Positions 1 to 7,754 of a stretch of DNA of 64,000 nucleotides are shown piece by piece. The notes under the pieces are model-generated. The model did not search any database, was not told where the DNA came from, and was given only the letters and a program-made list of their open reading frames with translations. Position numbers and translations under genes: made by a program. The stretch's first letter is position 1, and every line of letters begins with the position of its first letter. The DNA lies in contig CAYLMK010000005.1 of assembly GCA_964384945.1 (NCBI GenBank), forward strand, positions 186,001 to 250,000. Reading direction: 5' to 3'. The stretch is from S015-6 sp964384945 (GTDB lineage: Bacteria; Desulfobacterota; DSWW01).

Positions 1-2
1 TG

Positions 3-791
3 AAGGCCGAGCGGACGGGAAAGGGGTGGCGGCTGAACGGAACCAAGACCTGGTCCACCTTCTCGGGCAAGGCGAACCTCCTGCTCGTGCTCGCAAGGAC
101 CGACCCGGACCTGTCGAAGGGTCACAAGGGCCTGTCCCTGTTTCTGGTGGAGAAGCCCTCCTTCGACGGCCTGGAGTTCGAGTATGTCCAGCCCGAAGGC
201 GGAAAAATCCGGGGAGGCGCCATCCCGGCGATCGGGTACCGGGGAATGCATTCGTTCTGGATCCTTTTTCAGGACGCTTTCGTTCCCGACGAATGCCTGC
301 TGGGCGGCGAGCCGGGGCTCGGCAACGGCTTCTATTTCCTGATGGCAGGCTTCTCGGGCGGTCGCATACAAACCGCCGCGCGTGCCGTGGGCGTGATGCA
401 GGCAGCCTTCGAGCAGGCCATTTCCTATGCCTCCAAGCGGATCGCCTTCGGCAGGCCCGTCGGAGACTACGAACTCACGAAGGCAAAGCTCGCCCGGATG
501 GCGATGCTCCTGGCCGTGAGCAGGCAGTTCACCTACTCGGTCGCGCGCTTGATGGACCAGGGCAAGGGGCAGCTCGAGGCCAACATGGTGAAGCTTTTCA
601 CCTGCAAGGCGGCGGAGTGGCTCACGCGGGAGGCCATGCAGATTCACGGTGCGAGGGGCTACGCCGACGGCTCGCCGGTCAGCCGCCACTTCGTGGACGC
701 CCGGGTGCTGTCCATCTTCGAGGGTACCGAAGAGATCCTGGCCATCAAGGTGATTGCCCGAAGCTTGATCGAGCAGGGGACATTCGAATGA
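3..791 (+). CDS. Acyl-CoA dehydrogenase, C-terminal part; probable methylsuccinyl-CoA dehydrogenase
   Basis: The reading frame is open from the left edge, so the N-terminus lies outside the window; 262 residues plus stop are present. It is a flavin acyl-CoA dehydrogenase: the beta-domain motif LNGTKTW appears near the start, followed by the C-terminal helical domain with the region RIAFGRPVGDYELTKAKLAR and a tail motif SIFEGTEEILA typical of the family's CoA/FAD-binding end. The 'VDARVLSIFEG' ending resembles (2S)-methylsuccinyl-CoA dehydrogenase (Mcd). The next two genes are a mesaconyl-CoA hydratase-like protein and crotonyl-CoA carboxylase/reductase, so oxidation of methylsuccinyl-CoA to mesaconyl-CoA in the ethylmalonyl-CoA pathway is the best functional guess. 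Family assignment is firm; substrate is inferred from context. A general short-chain acyl-CoA dehydrogenase is the alternative. Confidence 0.85.
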   Translation, partial: KAERTGKGWRLNGTKTWSTFSGKANLLLVLARTDPDLSKGHKGLSLFLVEKPSFDGLEFEYVQPEGGKIRGGAIPAIGYRGMHSFWILFQDAFVPDECLLGGEPGLGNGFYFLMAGFSGGRIQTAARAVGVMQAAFEQAISYASKRIAFGRPVGDYELTKAKLARMAMLLAVSRQFTYSVARLMDQGKGQLEANMVKLFTCKAAEWLTREAMQIHGARGYADGSPVSRHFVDARVLSIFEGTEEILAIKVIARSLIEQGTFE

Positions 792-828
792 GACGCCGAA
801 TCCGGGATGCCGATGCGAGGTTGGAAGT

Positions 829-2013
829 ATGGCACTAGTGTTCTCGCCTTCTCCGCAGCAGGAACGGGCCCCGCATAGGGAGGCCGACACCGGCCGGGCC
901 CGATCGCCGAGCTACGGCAGGCATCTGGAGGAATTCACCCCGGGGACAGTGTTCGTTCATCCGCGGGGCTTCACGATCGACCGGGGCGTCGCCCGTTCGT
1001 TCGCGGCGGCCTTCCTGAACGCGAACCCCCTGTATCTCAACGATGAATATGCCAGGGCCCACGGATTCCCGGCCTCGCCGGTCTGCCCCCAGTTGGTCTT
1101 CAACCTGGTCCTTTCCCTGGGCGTGCAAAACGACTCGGAGAAGGCGGCGGCCAACCTCGGCTATTACAACGCGCGGTTCCTCCGCCCTGTCTACCCGGGG
1201 GACACCCTTCGCTCGCTGACGAGGGTTCACGACAGCAGGGTACGGGAAGAGGGACAGCCCGGAATCGTCCACATCCAGACCCTTGGCCTGAACCAGCGGG
1301 ATCAGACGGTTCTGCAGTACGAACGCAAGGTCATGGTGCCCCCGAGCGGAAAAGGGTTGAGGACGGATCCCGGCCGACAGCCGGAGCCGGAGCCCGCGGC
1401 CTTCCCCTGGGAGGAGAACGCCCGGGTGGAGCTGCCGTCGGCCTGCGGCCCCTACCCTGCGGGCCTGACGGGCCGAGGCAGCTACCTGGAGGATTTCTCG
1501 CCCGGCGATATCGTGGTGCACGAACACGGCCGGACGATCACGGACGAGCACATGTACTGGACCTGCGTCGTGGGCAACACCCATCCGCTGCACACGGACA
1601 GGGTCTACAGCGCAGGCCTGAGCGGGCCGATGAGCGGGGAACCGATCGTTTACGGCGGCCTGGTCTTTGCCTGGCTCGAGGGACTGGCAAGCCGGGACAT
1701 CTCGGAAAACGCCCTCTGGCAGCTCGGCTTCACCGAGGGGTACCACACACAGCCGGCCCATTCCGGAGACACGGTGGCGGCCCTGTCGAGGATTCTGGCG
1801 ATCGAGCCCGGCCCGCCCGGGCTCGAGGCGGGCATCCTGACGGTTCAGCTCGTCGGCGTGAAGAACGTGAGCGGCCGGCGGGCCCTGGAAATGCATGGGG
1901 CCGATCTCTTCGTCAAAGAGAACGACAAGAAGAAGATCGGCAAGGAGAAAATCGCCTCCAAGATCTTCGAGATCGAGCAGCAGTTCCTGGTAAAGAGGAA
2001 GGGAAGCTTTTAG
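829..2013 (+). CDS. MaoC-like double-hotdog hydratase, mesaconyl-CoA hydratase-like
   Basis: A 394-residue protein with two MaoC/hotdog halves: the first at about residues 30-170 (HLEEFTPG, FLNANPLYLNDEYA, PVYPGDTL), the second at about 220-375 (YLEDFSPGD, VVGNTHPLHTD, AHSGDTV). Each half has the D/N-x-x-P-L-H/Y pattern of R-specific enoyl-CoA hydratases. The double architecture matches mesaconyl-CoA hydratase (Mch), which hydrates mesaconyl-CoA to methylmalyl-CoA. It lies 37 bases after the dehydrogenase and 67 bases before ccr, so the three are probably co-transcribed. The stop codon sits inside a heptanucleotide repeat (see 2005-2067). The fold is clear; the substrate rests on neighbours. 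A different MaoC dehydratase of CoA metabolism cannot be excluded. Confidence 0.82.
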   Translation: MALVFSPSPQQERAPHREADTGRARSPSYGRHLEEFTPGTVFVHPRGFTIDRGVARSFAAAFLNANPLYLNDEYARAHGFPASPVCPQLVFNLVLSLGVQNDSEKAAANLGYYNARFLRPVYPGDTLRSLTRVHDSRVREEGQPGIVHIQTLGLNQRDQTVLQYERKVMVPPSGKGLRTDPGRQPEPEPAAFPWEENARVELPSACGPYPAGLTGRGSYLEDFSPGDIVVHEHGRTITDEHMYWTCVVGNTHPLHTDRVYSAGLSGPMSGEPIVYGGLVFAWLEGLASRDISENALWQLGFTEGYHTQPAHSGDTVAALSRILAIEPGPPGLEAGILTVQLVGVKNVSGRRALEMHGADLFVKENDKKKIGKEKIASKIFEIEQQFLVKRKGSF

Positions 2014-2067
2014 CTTTTAGCTTTTAGCTTTTAGCTCTTAGCTCTTAGCTCTTGGCTCTTGGCTTTT
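2005..2067. repeat. Nine-unit heptanucleotide tandem repeat (AGCTTTT/AGCTCTT)
   Basis: Nine consecutive 7-base units: four AGCTTTT, three AGCTCTT, then GGCTCTT and GGCTTTT. The array begins inside the last codons of the hydratase gene, supplies its TAG stop, and fills the intergenic space up to just before the GGAGG of ccr. Related GCTGTTA units occur at 14019-14036 and 16463-16480. Confidence 0.95.
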
Positions 2068-2080
2068 ATCGGAGGATGAA

Positions 2081-3379
2081 ATGCAAAAGGATCCCAAGGA
2101 GATGAGCCGGGAAGAACTCAAGCGGATGCCTTACAAGACCGTCCCCGAGATCCGGGTGGGGGAGGTTCCCCCCCTGGGCGTTCTGCCGGAGAAGATGCAT
2201 GCCTGGGTGATCCGGGAGGACCGGCTCGGAGAGCCCCTTCAGTCGTTCAAAGAGGAGATGGTGGATGTGCCGGACATCGGCGTGAACGAGGCCCTTGTCC
2301 TGGTGATGGCTGCGGGCGTCAATTACAACGGCGTCTGGGCCGGCCGGGGCAAGCCGGTATCCGTGCTGCGCATGACGGGCAAGGACTTTCACATCGCGGG
2401 GTCCGACGCCTCGGGAATCGTTTGGAAGGTGGGCGAGAACGTGAAACACTGGCGACCCGGAGACGAGGTGATCCTGCACTGCAATCAGTCCTGCGACACC
2501 TACTGCGGGCAGTGCGCGGGCTACGACCCCATGATGTGCCAGAGCCAGAAGATCTGGGGCTACGAGACCCCCTACGGCAGCTTCGCCCAGTTCACCAAGG
2601 TGCAGGCCCAGCAGCTCCTTCACAAGCCCAAGCATCTTAGCTGGGAAGAGTCGGCCAGCTACGGACTGACGTACTTCACCGTGTTTCGGATGCTTGTGGA
2701 CAGAGGGGAGCTCAAGCCCGGCGAAAAGGTCCTCGTCTGGGGGGCCGCAGGCGGGCTCGGGGTATTCGCCGTCCAGCTCATCAAGAAGATGGGGGCGGAG
2801 AGCGTGGGCGTGGTCAACTCGGACGACAAGGGCGAGTTGATCTTGAAACTCGGCGCCAAGGGCTACATCAACCGCAGGAACTACCCGAACCTGCTATGGA
2901 AGGACAACGCAACACCGGAGGAGGAGAAGGCCCGGTTCCAGGACTGGAAGGCCTTCGGAAAAGAATACCAGGACAAGATGGAGATCAATCGCGGACCGGA
3001 CATGGTCGTCGAGCACGTGGGCAAGGTCACCTTTCCCCTCTCGGTCTGGATTCTACGCCGCTTCGGCAGGGTTGTCATCTGCGGGGCCACCACGGGCTAC
3101 GATCTGAACTTCGACGTTCGCCACCTCTGGATGCATCAGAAAAAGATCATCGGCAGCCATTTCTGCAACGGCGAGCAGGCGGCGAGAGCGAACGAATTGA
3201 TGATGTCCGGGCAGATCCAGCCGGTCATGACCAAGCGCTTCACCTGGGAGGAGATCCCGGCCGCCCACGACCTGATGGCGAGGAACCTTCACTTCGGCAA
3301 GTTCTCCTGCCTGGTGAGCGCCCCGGCCTTTGACCTGAAGAACACGCAAGAGGCCCGCAACGCAAGGAAGGCTGCGTAG
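2081..3379 (+). CDS. ccr: Crotonyl-CoA carboxylase/reductase
   Basis: A 432-residue medium-chain dehydrogenase/reductase. Crotonyl-CoA carboxylase/reductase uses NADPH to reduce crotonyl-CoA and fix CO2, giving ethylmalonyl-CoA, the key step of the ethylmalonyl-CoA pathway. Recognisable family features are the N-terminal AAGVNYN motif, the IWGYETPYGSFAQF region, the Rossmann motif WGAAGGLG at about residues 222-229 and the C-terminal GSHFCN motif, where the family carries a CO2-pocket histidine. Length matches the family (about 430-450). GGAGG lies six bases before the ATG. The upstream genes look like two later enzymes of the same pathway. Acrylyl-CoA reductase is a close relative, but the overall pattern is that of carboxylating enzymes; activity is inferred from family. 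Confidence 0.9.
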   Translation: MQKDPKEMSREELKRMPYKTVPEIRVGEVPPLGVLPEKMHAWVIREDRLGEPLQSFKEEMVDVPDIGVNEALVLVMAAGVNYNGVWAGRGKPVSVLRMTGKDFHIAGSDASGIVWKVGENVKHWRPGDEVILHCNQSCDTYCGQCAGYDPMMCQSQKIWGYETPYGSFAQFTKVQAQQLLHKPKHLSWEESASYGLTYFTVFRMLVDRGELKPGEKVLVWGAAGGLGVFAVQLIKKMGAESVGVVNSDDKGELILKLGAKGYINRRNYPNLLWKDNATPEEEKARFQDWKAFGKEYQDKMEINRGPDMVVEHVGKVTFPLSVWILRRFGRVVICGATTGYDLNFDVRHLWMHQKKIIGSHFCNGEQAARANELMMSGQIQPVMTKRFTWEEIPAAHDLMARNLHFGKFSCLVSAPAFDLKNTQEARNARKAA

Positions 3380-3425
3380 CCCTCCCCTGTCCTCATCAGC
3401 CGGGTTTCGACGCAGGCCCTTCTCG

Positions 3426-3455
3426 TTGACATGCAGCCGGCATTGCCGGTAAGCT
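3426..3455 (+). promoter_or_regulatory. Candidate promoter with palindrome in spacer
   Basis: TTGACA at 3426-3431, an 18-base spacer and a weak TAAGCT -10 at 3450-3455. The spacer contains the perfect inverted repeat CCGGCA-T-TGCCGG (3437-3449), a possible operator. It lies 150 bases before the iron-sulfur protein gene. The -10 match is poor, so this is tentative. Confidence 0.35.
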
Positions 3456-3608
3456 ACAAGCTTCCGAGCATGGGCCTTCCCTCCTGCTGCCAGCCTCGCC
3501 CTTCTGGACCTGTATGTATGCGATTGTGTATGTTGCCCGGCGAGGGCCGACCTTCCAGGCAGGAATACGGGCGGCAAGCAATCCTTATCACATCCCATGG
3601 AGAATGAA

Positions 3609-4418
3609 ATGACCGGACGGGCGGAGATCATCGGCACCATCGAATCCTTCGTGGAGCGGGCGGCGGGCAATGCGATCCCCGAGTGCGGCGGGATACGGAT
3701 CTATGAAAGCCCGCTGGTGGGGTTTGCATCGGCCCGGGACCCTCTCTACGCCGAACTGAAAAAAGACAGCGTCATCGGGCCCCACCACTGCACGCCGCAG
3801 GATTGGGTCGAGAAGGCCGGGACCGTGGTCGCCTACTTCCTGCCCTTTACGCGGGACGTGGTGAAAAGCAACGAGGGGACGGGCATGTCTTCCAGGGAGT
3901 GGTATCTTGCCCGTCATCACGGCGAGGTCTTCAACGATGCCCTGAGGGACCACCTGGTCGAGGTCTTGCGGAAGAAGGGGCACCAAGCCGTGGCCCCGGT
4001 CCGGTCGGACCGGTTCGCGATGCAATTGACCTCCAGCAACTGGTCCGAGCGGCACTCCGCATACGCGGCCGGCCTGGGGACTTTCTGCCTTTCGTACGCG
4101 CTCATCAGCGAAAGAGGCTGCGCCGGCCGGTACGGAACCGTGGTGACCGATCTGGAGATCGAGCCCACACCCCGGCGTCTCGGGCTCCGGGACAACTGCC
4201 TCCACGACGAGGAGGGCACGTGCGGATTGTGCATCGAGCGATGCCCGGCCGGGGCGATCACGGCGGAGAAGAAGGACCACGCGAAGTGTCTGGACTTCAT
4301 CCTGAACAAGGTCGTGCCCGAGCACGGGCCCAAGCTCAACGTGTTCGTCGGCGGCTGCGGGATGTGCCAGAGCAAGGTGCCCTGCGCCCGCAAGATCCCG
4401 AAGAAGACCGACCTGTAA
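3609..4418 (+). CDS. QueG-like 4Fe-4S protein of unknown function
   Basis: A 269-residue protein related to the epoxyqueuosine reductase/reductive dehalogenase iron-sulfur superfamily. The C-terminal third has two cysteine groups: CGLCIERCPAGAI, a standard 4Fe-4S motif, and a later set ending CGMCQSKVPC. The N-terminal region (GFASARDPLYAELK, AYFLPFTRDVV) resembles the family's substrate domain. An ATG at 3597 is in frame, but the ATG at 3609 has GGAG six bases upstream and is preferred. The next gene starts 13 bases after the stop, so the two may be co-transcribed. It is shorter than true QueG (about 350-380 residues), so tRNA modification is not assumed. A redox role is inferred; substrate is unknown. 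Confidence 0.75.
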   Translation: MTGRAEIIGTIESFVERAAGNAIPECGGIRIYESPLVGFASARDPLYAELKKDSVIGPHHCTPQDWVEKAGTVVAYFLPFTRDVVKSNEGTGMSSREWYLARHHGEVFNDALRDHLVEVLRKKGHQAVAPVRSDRFAMQLTSSNWSERHSAYAAGLGTFCLSYALISERGCAGRYGTVVTDLEIEPTPRRLGLRDNCLHDEEGTCGLCIERCPAGAITAEKKDHAKCLDFILNKVVPEHGPKLNVFVGGCGMCQSKVPCARKIPKKTDL

Positions 4419-4431
4419 CCGGCGAGGCCGC

Positions 4432-5907
4432 ATGGCCGGAGAGAGATTGCTCTTCTGCAAAAAGGGCGGTTCCGACACCGTCACGGTGCTCCAACGGGAA
4501 GACTCCCACAAGGAGCTGCGCATCAACGACGTGCCGGAAGTGCCGACCGACTATGGCTCTCTGCAGGCCTTCCATCTGCTTGCCCACCTCCCGTGCGTGC
4601 TGCACCGAAGCCCCCGGAAGGCCCTCGTGCTGTGTTTCGGGGCCGGAATCACGACCGGGGCCATGGCGACGCATCCCCTGGAGCGGATCGATGCGGTGGA
4701 ACGCTGCCCGGACGTGATCGAGGCGAACGGCTGTTTCCTGGAGGAAAACCGGAACGTCCTGGCCGACCGAAGGGTCCGTCTGCATATCGATGAGGCAAGG
4801 CGTTTCCTGAGCCGTGCCGAAGGACTGTACGACGTCATCGCCTCCGACGCGACCCATCCCCGCTCCGGCGACAGCTGGATGCTCTACACGAGCGAATTCT
4901 ACGAACTGTGCGCGAAAAGGCTCCGACGCCAGGGCATCATGTGCCAGTGGCTACCCATCCACGGGTTGAAGCCCCCGGAGTACAGGAGAATCATCCGGGG
5001 CTTTCTGGACGTATTCCCCGGTACAACCCTTTGGTTCGTGAATCGATTCAGCTTCCTCCTCGGTCAGCGGACGGCGGCGCCGGTTCCCTTCCGGATCGTT
5101 GCGGACAGGCTGCGCGACGAGAGGGTCAGGAACGACCTCGAACCGCTCCATCTGGACGACCCCTGCGAATTCCTCGGCTGCTTTCTGGCGGACCGCGAGG
5201 CCCTGGAAGACTTCACCCGCCGCGCGCACCCGAACACGGATCGTTCCCCCATTGCGCGGGGCCATACGCGCATGCGACTGGCCGTAGATACCAAACCCCT
5301 GAACCTGTCGGACCTGCACGGCATCCGGAAAAGCCCCGCAGTGATCTTGAAAGGCCTGGAGAAGGTGCCGCATGCCCTGGCCGAGAGGCTGGGGAGGGTC
5401 TTTGAAGCGAAGAAACACATCCTCGAGGGACGCATCTTCTGTTTCCGCCGGATGCCGGCAGAGGAGAGGGAGTGCTATCGAAAGGCCCTGAAGATCCATC
5501 CGGAGGACCGGGAGGCGAAGCACCTGCTCGCACAGGTGGAGTTCAACCGGCTCCTGGCCGAGGGCGGGCGGCTGCTCGAGGCAGGAGATGCCGAACGGGC
5601 CTGCCGGCTCTACCGGAGGGCAGTGAGGCTCAACCCGGCCTCGGCCGCGCCCGAGTACAACCTGGGGGCGGTGGAATTTCGAAGGGGCCGATTCGACAGG
5701 GCCCTTCCCCTCTTCAGAAAGGCGGCCGCCAAGACCCCCTGGAACGCCGAGACCCACTACAACCTGGCGCTCTGCTACTGGAAAACGGGGAGGCAACGGC
5801 ACTGTCGCCTGGAATTGGAGAAGGCGGTCGCCCTGGACCCGGGCATGGAAAAGGCCCGAGGCGCACTGGAGCGTTTGAAGTCGCTCCGCGCGCAAGATCC
5901 AGCCTGA
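4432..5907 (+). CDS. Spermidine synthase-like methyltransferase fold fused to TPR repeats
   Basis: A 491-residue fusion. Residues about 5-210 resemble the polyamine aminopropyltransferase/spermidine synthase Rossmann domain: a strand-turn VLCFGAGITTGAM nucleotide-binding loop, an acidic end of the next strand (IDAVERCPDVIEA), and YDVIASDATHPRSGDSWMLYTSEFYELC, matching the family's D-x-x-x-P segment. Residues about 330-480 contain tetratricopeptide-like helices (for example AEGGRLLEAGDAERACRLYRRAVRLNP, and NAETHYNLALCYWKTGR). Related proteins often carry an N-terminal membrane domain, absent here. No decarboxylated-AdoMet enzyme is encoded nearby, so polyamine synthesis is not established. The TPR part suggests protein-protein contacts. 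Confidence 0.8.
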   Translation: MAGERLLFCKKGGSDTVTVLQREDSHKELRINDVPEVPTDYGSLQAFHLLAHLPCVLHRSPRKALVLCFGAGITTGAMATHPLERIDAVERCPDVIEANGCFLEENRNVLADRRVRLHIDEARRFLSRAEGLYDVIASDATHPRSGDSWMLYTSEFYELCAKRLRRQGIMCQWLPIHGLKPPEYRRIIRGFLDVFPGTTLWFVNRFSFLLGQRTAAPVPFRIVADRLRDERVRNDLEPLHLDDPCEFLGCFLADREALEDFTRRAHPNTDRSPIARGHTRMRLAVDTKPLNLSDLHGIRKSPAVILKGLEKVPHALAERLGRVFEAKKHILEGRIFCFRRMPAEERECYRKALKIHPEDREAKHLLAQVEFNRLLAEGGRLLEAGDAERACRLYRRAVRLNPASAAPEYNLGAVEFRRGRFDRALPLFRKAAAKTPWNAETHYNLALCYWKTGRQRHCRLELEKAVALDPGMEKARGALERLKSLRAQDPA

Positions 5908-5924
5908 CGATTCGGGCCGGTCTT

Positions 5925-7208
5925 CTACAGCCTCTGGATGAGATACAGGTATACCGGCAGGCGGGCCTGTCTCTTCAGTTCCCGGAAATCCCGCAGGAGC
6001 CTTCCCTTATCCTCTGCGCGCAGCGGAACCTCGTCCAGCATGGGAGAGAGATAGACGGCGCCCTTGTCCAGGAAGCGATCCGGCCTGTCCCGCGTCAGGG
6101 AGACGAGGGAGGGGAAATGGCCTGCAGGGAGCCCTGCGCCGCACAGGAGATTCGCTGAGATTTCCATGTTCGGGTAGGTTCGGTTGATCTCGAGCATTCT
6201 CTCGAACGCCTCCTCCACCCGCCGGGACGACAGGGGCTTTCCGAGGCCGGAAAGCGTTTCCGGGTCCGCGGATTCCAGCCCGATGTTGACATGCGTATAG
6301 AAAGGCAAGCCCCCGATCGTCCGGAAGAGGTCCTCCCCTGCGCCGAGCAGAGAATCGGCGCTTCCGAACAGGAAGAGGCGGGGGCCCTTCATGTACGAAG
6401 AGCCGATCCCGAGCGTTTCATAGGCGCTGGCCGCCGCGAATTCGATCCGATCCTTGCCGGCGGCCAGGGCGTCATGATGGGCGAGGAAGACGGAATTGTA
6501 GTTGCTCAGGTCCCTTCCGTAGAAGGCCCGCAAGCCTTCGAGCTGGGCCTGGATATCGTCCGCCCCTCGCGGCCGGAAGGTCCGGGCGGACTTCACCGAG
6601 CAGAACGCACAGTGATAGAGGCAGCCGTCGGCAACCACGACCGGGATGACATCGTAGTCCACGTGCCGCGTGTCCGGGGGAAGCACGGTCACAGGCCCGC
6701 CCAAGAGTGCGTGGAATTCCTCGGCCCTCCGGTCGAGGGCCGCCGGACCCTTCTCGCTCACGCTTTCGATGAAATCCCTGAAATGCCCCGCAGGGATTCC
6801 GGGAAGGAATCGCTTGAGTCTCCCCGCGAGCGATTCCCACGCATTCAGCGCGTGCTGTACGAACGGGTCCTCGAACGGATCGTTCCGGAAGATGCAGTTG
6901 CTCCGGTAGGGCAGGCGTGGAACGTAGTACTCGCCGAAGAGGTCGAAGATCTCCCTGTACTCTCCGGCCGAGTAGTAGACCCAATCCCCTCCCACGGAGC
7001 GCTTGAGCCATTCGGCCGGATGCGGCCAGTTCCGGCCCCGCCCCTGCAGAAATCTCAGGTCCCCGTTCAGGCCGAACCGGCACACGATCTCGGGGGAGAC
7101 GATTTCGGAGCAGCATCCGTACCGCACAGGGTAGCTGACCTTTGTGTATTCCCGCGACCCCCCCCTTTCGATGAGGATGTCGAGGTCCCCGATCCGTCGG
7201 ATTTCCAT
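5925..7208 (-). CDS. Radical SAM protein
   Basis: A 427-residue radical S-adenosylmethionine protein. The cluster-binding motif CLYHCAFC (C-x3-C-x2-C) is at about residues 196-203, followed by a core with a glycine-rich VNIGLESAD strand and the SSRRVEEAFERMLEIN helix typical of the TIM barrel. Residues 1-190 form a long N-terminal extension of unknown role containing a CC pair (YGCCSEI). The frame extends upstream to a TTG at 7301, overlapping the CBS gene by 17 bases, but that codon has no ribosome-binding site. I prefer the ATG at 7208, though the start is uncertain. It ends the long minus-strand respiratory block. The substrate is unknown. Confidence 0.8.
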   Translation of the reverse strand: MEIRRIGDLDILIERGGSREYTKVSYPVRYGCCSEIVSPEIVCRFGLNGDLRFLQGRGRNWPHPAEWLKRSVGGDWVYYSAGEYREIFDLFGEYYVPRLPYRSNCIFRNDPFEDPFVQHALNAWESLAGRLKRFLPGIPAGHFRDFIESVSEKGPAALDRRAEEFHALLGGPVTVLPPDTRHVDYDVIPVVVADGCLYHCAFCSVKSARTFRPRGADDIQAQLEGLRAFYGRDLSNYNSVFLAHHDALAAGKDRIEFAAASAYETLGIGSSYMKGPRLFLFGSADSLLGAGEDLFRTIGGLPFYTHVNIGLESADPETLSGLGKPLSSRRVEEAFERMLEINRTYPNMEISANLLCGAGLPAGHFPSLVSLTRDRPDRFLDKGAVYLSPMLDEVPLRAEDKGRLLRDFRELKRQARLPVYLYLIQRL

Positions 7209-7284
7209 CGGAAGCGATCCGAAATGCGCGGCCCCGGCCGATTCCGCCCGGTCCGGCAAGGGGGAGGGGCGATCCGTTACAGGC

Positions 7285-7701
7285 TCAACGTTGTTCTTCA
7301 AGGAGGCTCAGAAGGGCGCGCAGAGCGTCGGTCTGGCACAAAATCGCCACCACCTGTCCGTCCTCTACGACCGGTATCGCGCCGAACTTGTGCTCCACGA
7401 AGATCCGCACCGCTTCCCGCAGGTCCGTGTCCGGCGTGCAGGTGACCGGGTTGGGGGTCATGACCTTGGATACGGCGGTGCCCTCCATGAAGGCCCGGTA
7501 TTCCTCGGGCGTCGCACCGGCCATCACCGAGGGGAGCGCGCGCTTCAGGTCCCGGTCGGTCAGGATTCCCACCAGCTCGCCATCCAGGATCACGGGCATG
7601 TGCCGGATGCGGTTTTCCACCTGCTGCTGCACGGCCACCTTGATCGGCTGATCCGCTGTCAGTAGAAACGGATCGGTTGTCATCCAGTCTCTGACCTTCA
7701 T
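7285..7701 (-). CDS. Tandem CBS-domain protein
   Basis: A 138-residue cytosolic protein made almost entirely of two CBS motifs: MTTDPFLLTADQPIKVAV...GELVGILTDRDLKRAL, and VMTPNPVTCTPDTDLREAV...GQVVAILCQTDALRAL. Such pairs form a Bateman module that binds adenine nucleotides or other ligands and usually regulates a partner. AGGAGG lies just upstream of the ATG. It follows ccoI on the same strand (53-base gap), so it may be expressed with the oxidase maturation gene. The stand-alone form gives no direct clue to the partner. Confidence 0.92.
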   Translation of the reverse strand: MKVRDWMTTDPFLLTADQPIKVAVQQQVENRIRHMPVILDGELVGILTDRDLKRALPSVMAGATPEEYRAFMEGTAVSKVMTPNPVTCTPDTDLREAVRIFVEHKFGAIPVVEDGQVVAILCQTDALRALLSLLEEQR

Positions 7702-7754
7702 CCCGGCCTCCTGAGAGCGAATGAAATGACTATAGGATGCGCCGTAACCGAGAG

